Source: JBBRUG01 sp038247995 (GTDB lineage Bacteria; Chloroflexota; Chloroflexia; Chloroflexales; Chloroflexaceae). Taken from it: 9,187 bases of DNA. The stretch is taken from contig JBBRUG010000251.1 of assembly GCA_038247995.1 (NCBI GenBank), positions 1 through 9,187 on the forward strand. Direction: 5' to 3'. Positions 6,012 through 9,187 of this stretch are shown here, piece after piece. The first letter of the stretch is position 1. The number at the start of each line of letters is the position of its first letter. Below the pieces are notes generated by a model that made no database searches, was not told the origin of the DNA, and was given only the letters and a program-made list of their open reading frames with translations. The translations under genes were made by a program, and so were the position numbers.

Positions 6012-7400
6012 CTACGGCATCGGCACGATCCACGCACTGCGCCTCAATCCAAACGGCTCGGCAGCCAGATCCACTGTTGGGTCGATCATGCGGGTGCGCT
6101 CACGGCTATTCAAGCCGGCAAAAGCGTCAACGGTGACGACCGGGCGTACACCATGCTCAGCGGCAGACTGATCCGCAACAAAGTGGGCAAACTGGTGGAT
6201 CATATCCGGCCGCGAGGCCATTTTGCCTTCCTGGCGCGAAGAAATCCACTGTTGCGCCCGCACTTCACTGCGCTCGCCGCTCTGCGGATCGGTGGAGTAA
6301 AAAGTAACTGCGGCGCTCTTGTCGCGCAACTTCATCCGCCAGGCGAAACGGTGCCCCTCTTCGCTCCAGGCTACATCGCTCGGGTACAGCCAGTGCCGGA
6401 AGGGCAACGTAAACTGTACCGCCGCATACCCATGCAGGCCGATCAGCAGAATCAGCGCGCCCCGGCTCACGGCACGCGTGGTCTGCGCCGCTACGCGCCG
6501 CCGCGTGGTAGGCGTGCCGAGCAGCATGCGCGGCCAGTCGGGGCGCGGGAAGAGCGCCAGCGCGCCGAGCATAAACCAGGGAAAAATGCCGATGCTGAAC
6601 AGGCGCGCATTAAGCAGATTGAACCCCAGCGCCATCAAGGCGCCCAGCCAGAAGGTGCGCGGGAAGAGCAGCAGGAACGGCACGGTGAGATCGACAAACA
6701 ACCCGCCCCAGGCAAAGAGCGTCCCGGCCCAGGGTTGCGCCACAATCGCCCCCAGGATCGGTATATCCAAACCGGCGCGCAGCCAATCGCCCAACGGGTA
6801 GCCGCTCAGCCAGTCGGCGTTGAGCTTGGCGATCCCGCCAAAAAAGTAGACGATCGCCACCTGGAAGCGCAGCAGATGCATGCTCCAGCGCGGCACCATC
6901 CCCGCACTAGAATCCTTGTCCCAGGTGCGCCGCAACGCCAGCGCGCGATCAGCGGGCGCCAGAGCCATCAGGAAGCTGATCAGGCTAATCAGGTAGAAGT
7001 GGTTGAGGTATTGGGCTTTATCAAGCAGAAACACATAGGTAAAGCCGACGAAGAATAACCACGCTGCTGCACGATACCAGATCCCCAGCGCGATTAGCAG
7101 GCTCAAGATGCCCAGGGCGGCGAAGTGGGCGTACATTCCCGCCGCCGGCAGCGGTTGAATGAAGGGCAGGTAGCTGAAATTGTAGGCCGGGTCGATGTAG
7201 TAGCGCGCGATCCAGCCGAAGCGGACGTAGCGCGTCACCTCCCAGAACATGATCAGCCCGAAAAGAATGCGGAACACCCCTAGCGCTGCGCCATCGACGT
7301 CGGCCAGCAGATAGTCGCGCCAGCGTGTGATCCAGGTTGCCGCCTGCGTCTGCCCCGCCTCGCGTGCCGTTCCCGCCCGTCGCCCCATCGCCTGCGCCAT
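6012..7400 (-). CDS. Vitamin K-dependent gamma-carboxylase-like (HTTM) membrane protein
   Basis: The 462-residue protein matches the animal gamma-glutamyl carboxylase family along its length. Seen in order: N-terminal membrane helix after a short cytoplasmic tail (36-55), LDKAQYLNHFYLISLISFL (126-144), YFFGGIAKLNADWLSGYPL (185-203), NARLFSIGIF (264-273), LPFRHWLYPSDVAWSEEGHRFAWRM (332-356, extramembrane domain) and MIDPTVDLA (438-446). The family enzyme oxidises reduced vitamin K and uses the resulting base to carboxylate glutamate; the catalytic lysine (K218 in human GGCX) sits in the KKLDADW context, which corresponds to K192 here, and the conserved NH before the third helix is N133-H134. 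About eight membrane segments precede a C-terminal soluble domain. The ATG at 7400 has AAAGGGGG (7405-7412) four bases upstream. Activity is inferred; bacterial homologues need not carboxylate, and no VKOR or obvious Glu-rich substrate lies in the window. Confidence 0.86.
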   Translation of the reverse strand: MAQAMGRRAGTAREAGQTQAATWITRWRDYLLADVDGAALGVFRILFGLIMFWEVTRYVRFGWIARYYIDPAYNFSYLPFIQPLPAAGMYAHFAALGILSLLIALGIWYRAAAWLFFVGFTYVFLLDKAQYLNHFYLISLISFLMALAPADRALALRRTWDKDSSAGMVPRWSMHLLRFQVAIVYFFGGIAKLNADWLSGYPLGDWLRAGLDIPILGAIVAQPWAGTLFAWGGLFVDLTVPFLLLFPRTFWLGALMALGFNLLNARLFSIGIFPWFMLGALALFPRPDWPRMLLGTPTTRRRVAAQTTRAVSRGALILLIGLHGYAAVQFTLPFRHWLYPSDVAWSEEGHRFAWRMKLRDKSAAVTFYSTDPQSGERSEVRAQQWISSRQEGKMASRPDMIHQFAHFVADQSAAEHGVRPVVTVDAFAGLNSRERTRMIDPTVDLAAEPFGLRRSAWIVPMP

Positions 7401-7514
7401 TGATCCCCCTTTACTGCAACCTATCTGCCAAACAGAGCACGCATGCCGCGCAAAAATACATGTTAAAGAGATTCATTGTCCCTAAAGCTACGCAAAGGCA
7501 AGTGAACCAGCCAA

Positions 7515-7537
7515 AGCAACGTCCAGATGGCGTTGCT
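7515..7537. repeat. Inverted repeat in the divergent spacer
   Basis: AGCAACG (7515-7521) and CGTTGCT (7531-7537) form a perfect seven-base inverted repeat around nine bases. It lies in the 217-bp spacer (7401-7617) between the divergent carboxylase-like and DUF4394 genes. It lacks a T-run, so it is more like an operator or transcript hairpin than a terminator. No convincing -35/-10 pair is visible for either gene. Confidence 0.4.
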
Positions 7538-7559
7538 CATCGCAGCCATATTTTGAAGC

Positions 7560-7587
7560 GCTTGCAGCTCATTTCCGCAATGCAAGC
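7560..7587. repeat. Inverted repeat upstream of the DUF4394 gene
   Basis: GCTTGCA (7560-7566) and TGCAAGC (7581-7587) are perfect inverted arms, 21 bp centre to centre, which is two helical turns. They end 30 bases before the ATG at 7618. The geometry suits a dimeric regulator, but no cognate regulator is encoded here. A weak -10-like CATAGT follows at 7595-7600. Confidence 0.4.
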
Positions 7588-7617
7588 CCCTTTCACATAG
7601 TAGGCGGAAATCTTACA

Positions 7618-8485
7618 ATGAAGTTGACCTATCGCACATACCGTACGCTGACCGCCCTATTCATCGCCGCACTTATGCTTATCTTTGTTGCTGCACGCGG
7701 CGCTCCCGTCGCTGCGCAGATGGACGGCGCGTTGATTCTACGCCCTCACCGATGATAATCGGCTGGTGCAGTTGCGCAGCAACGACCCGACGACTATTCT
7801 CGCCGAAACGCCAATCACCGGCCTGCCCGCCGACGAGAGCCTGCGCGGGATCGATTTTCGCCCAGCGACCGGCCAACTGTTCGCGGTAAGTAGCGCAAGC
7901 CGGCTCTATAACATCGACGCCCAGACCGGCGCGGCAACCGCTATCGGCGCCGACCCAATCGAACCCGCCGTAAGCGGTGACGTGGCCGGCTTCGACTTCA
8001 ACCCGGTGCCCGACCGCATCCGGATTATGGCCGGCGACCAGAACCTGCGCGCCAATCCGAGCGACGGCACGGTGATCGTGGATGGGGAGTTGGCATATGC
8101 CGCAGGTGACGACAACAACGGGCAGACGCCGGCAATCGTCGCCGCACGCTACACCAATAGCGTGCGCGGCGCAACCAGCACAGCGCTCTATGTGGTGGAC
8201 GCCGAATTGGATATTCTGGCGCTCCAGAACCCGCCCAACGACGGCGTGCTGAACACGATCGGCACGCTGGGCCTGAGTGTCGATGAGCGCACCACGCTCG
8301 ATATCAGCCGCAACGGCACGGTCTACATTGCTTACAGCACCGCCGACGGCACAAGTTCGGTACTGGGTGTGGTCGATCTGGCAACCGGTCGGATCACGCC
8401 AATCGGCCTGATCGCCGGTGCGCCGGTGCGCAGCATGGCCAGCCCGACCCCGTTCTTGCTGGCTCTGCCGCTGATTGGCAGCTAA
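7618..8485 (+). pseudogene. Secreted DUF4394-like protein, broken by a one-base frameshift
   Basis: Starting at the ATG at 7618 the frame encodes a signal peptide (MKLTYRTYRTLTALF, then a hydrophobic core and APVAAQ, cleavage near residue 34) and MDGALI, then changes into LRPHR and stops at 7753-7755. Shifting frame at 7735-7738 restores ALIYALTDDNRLVQLRSND and an open frame to 8485. A one-base-shorter gene would encode 288 residues. The body has the features of DUF4394 proteins: GIDFRPATGQLFAV, LYNIDAQTGAATAIG, GFDFNPVPDRIRI, DGELAYAAGDDN, LQNPPNDGVLNTIG and a final PVRSMA. It is predicted secreted; the family has no established function. The product ends LLALPLIGS. An AGGCGGA (7602-7608) precedes the start. 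As it stands, translation could only resume from internal starts such as GTG 7766, giving a 239-residue protein without a signal peptide. A genuine mutation and a sequencing error are both possible. Confidence 0.82.
7733..7741 (+). other. Frameshift point in the DUF4394 gene
   Basis: The sequence TGATTCTAC has one base more than the frame requires. Removing C7738 gives ATT TAC and removing one T gives ATC TAC; either gives Ile-Tyr and joins the signal-peptide frame to the body. The downstream frame has a stop at 7733-7735 and the upstream one a stop at 7753-7755, which brackets the shift. There is no long homopolymer and no evident slippery heptamer. Confidence 0.8.
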
Positions 8486-8490
8486 AAAGT

Positions 8491-8526
8491 ACGGGGATGG
8501 GCAGCTTTACTGCTCATCCCCGTTTT
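8491..8526. terminator. Bidirectional intrinsic terminator
   Basis: Arms ACGGGGATGGGCAG (8491-8504) and CTGCTCATCCCCGT (8510-8523) pair over 14 bases with one G-U wobble around the loop CTTTA. On the plus strand the stem is followed by a T-run (TTTT including the last stem base, then GATTT). On the minus strand it is followed by ACTTTTT. It lies five bases after the DUF4394 stop and just after the CBS gene stop, so it serves both convergent genes. Confidence 0.92.
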
Positions 8527-8530
8527 GATT

Positions 8531-8989
8531 TCAGCTATCAAGTTGTTGCACCAACGCCTCGAACAGATCGCTCTCGGTGATGATGCCGATCACGCGGTTT
8601 TCCTCGTCTACAACCGGCAAACCGCCGATCTTATTCTCAATCATCAACATCGCCGCCTCGCGCAGACCCGTATCGGCAGTAACGGCCAACGGGTCTTCGC
8701 TCATAACCTCATAGATCTTTACCGCTTGCAGTGCGTGGGCAATATCCATCGGCTCCAGGCCGGCAACGCGCATCACATCGGCACCGCGAATATCGCCCTG
8801 GGTAATCATGCCGCGCAATTCGCCCGTATCAACAATTACCGGCAAACGGCGTACATCGTGTTCACGCATCATAGCCAGAGCATCGCTGAGCGGCGCCGCG
8901 AGGTTGATCGTCACCGCCGGAGCGCGCATGAAGTAGCGGATCTCCTGCTCGGCGGGCACACGGCTGGGGCTGGCAGTACTGAGTGTCAT
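8531..8989 (-). CDS. Two-CBS-domain protein
   Basis: The 152-residue product is a tandem pair of CBS domains (about 18-72 and 92-147) with little else. Typical features are FMRAPAVTINLAAPLSDAL then RRLPVIVD and LRGMITQGDI in the first, and VMSEDPLAVTADTGLREAA then GGLPVVDEENRVIGIITESDLF in the second. Such pairs form a Bateman module that usually binds adenine nucleotides such as AMP, ATP or SAM and senses energy state or acts on a partner; the ligand and partner here cannot be told. It is likely cytosolic. The frame stays open to an ATG at 9034, but the ATG at 8989 is preferred because GGAAGGAGG lies six bases upstream and the extra 15 residues look non-conserved. It shares a terminator with the DUF4394 gene. 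Confidence 0.9.
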   Translation of the reverse strand: MTLSTASPSRVPAEQEIRYFMRAPAVTINLAAPLSDALAMMREHDVRRLPVIVDTGELRGMITQGDIRGADVMRVAGLEPMDIAHALQAVKIYEVMSEDPLAVTADTGLREAAMLMIENKIGGLPVVDEENRVIGIITESDLFEALVQQLDS

Positions 8990-8995
8990 CGGGGG

Positions 8996-9004
8996 CCTCC
9001 TTCC
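8996..9004 (-). promoter_or_regulatory. Shine-Dalgarno site of the CBS-domain gene
   Basis: GGAAGGAGG on the minus strand ends six bases before the ATG at 8989. It is the reason for choosing this start over the upstream ATG at 9034. Confidence 0.85.
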
Positions 9005-9187
9005 ACGCTGAAGTGGCTGCGTTGACGATAGCATACCGTAGCTTATGATACCGCAGCCGGCCTATACGTGCTACCCGTAGTAATGATCCGGCAACCGCGA
9101 TTGAGTCACGAGGGCTACGGGCTTTCGTCCCCGTGTCCCCGTACTCTCAGGTGGAGGGTTTTTGCCGTTGCCCGCACCCCCAACCCC
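9005..9187. other. Non-coding right end with short repeats
   Basis: I see no gene here. The part nearest the CBS gene should hold its promoter; on the minus strand TATCAT and TATGCT are -10-like, but neither has a good -35 partner at 16-18 bases. GTCCCCGT occurs twice in tandem (9127-9134, 9135-9142). The last bases (GCCCGCACCCCCAACCCC, 9170-9187) are C-rich and look like the beginning of an intergenic repeat cut by the window edge. Confidence 0.45.

Noticed and set aside
6153..7058. A 301-residue plus-strand ORF rich in Arg, Gln and Glu
   Set aside because: It is antisense to the carboxylase-like gene, whose full-length family match and conserved residues leave no doubt about the coding strand.
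8525..9025. A 166-residue plus-strand ORF
   Set aside because: It is antisense to the CBS-domain gene, which has a strong ribosome site and clear tandem CBS motifs.
8990..9034. Longer start for the CBS-domain protein at 9034
   Set aside because: No ribosome site precedes it, while GGAAGGAGG stands six bases before the ATG at 8989.
1..9187. tRNA, rRNA, insertion sequence or phage attachment site
   Set aside because: I saw no cloverleaf, rRNA motif, transposase-like protein or flanking target duplication.

Overview
The window looks like part of the chromosome of a filamentous anoxygenic phototroph of the order Chloroflexales (phylum Chloroflexota). This rests on a puhE-type photosynthetic-complex assembly gene, very large secreted proteins with TPTATPTATP linkers and 'GWNLLSYPW' modules, high GC, and heptanucleotide tandem repeats. 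The placement is an inference; no rRNA or marker gene is present.

Layout. Positions 21-350 are a heptanucleotide repeat tract, degenerate at first and then regular from 64. It ends next to a strong Shine-Dalgarno and the start of a 1544-residue secreted protein (363-4997, +). That protein has a seven-bladed FG-GAP-like propeller, a proprotein-convertase P-domain, a zinc metallopeptidase region with HELGH, and C-terminal surface modules. A short spacer (4998-5160) carries two tandem 22-bp repeats directly against a near-consensus promoter (TTGACA-N17-TACGAT), followed by puhE (5161-5940, +). Convergent to puhE is a membrane enzyme of the vitamin K-dependent gamma-carboxylase family (6012-7400, -), with the catalytic lysine context conserved. 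A divergent, more AT-rich spacer (7401-7617) holds two inverted repeats. It leads into a DUF4394-type secreted protein (7618-8485, +) that is broken by a one-base frameshift just after its signal peptide. A bidirectional terminator (8491-8526) separates it from a two-CBS-domain protein (8531-8989, -). The right end (8990-9187) is non-coding and ends in C-rich repeat-like sequence.

How the genes relate. There is no obvious operon: the genes alternate in orientation, each with its own signals. Three products act at or outside the membrane (metallopeptidase, carboxylase-like enzyme, DUF4394 protein) and one in assembly of the photosynthetic apparatus. No complete new multi-gene system is evident. 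The observations most worth following are the carboxylase homologue, the tandem operator-like repeats and overlapping mini-ORF in front of puhE, the heptamer tract in the leader of the metallopeptidase gene, and the frameshift.
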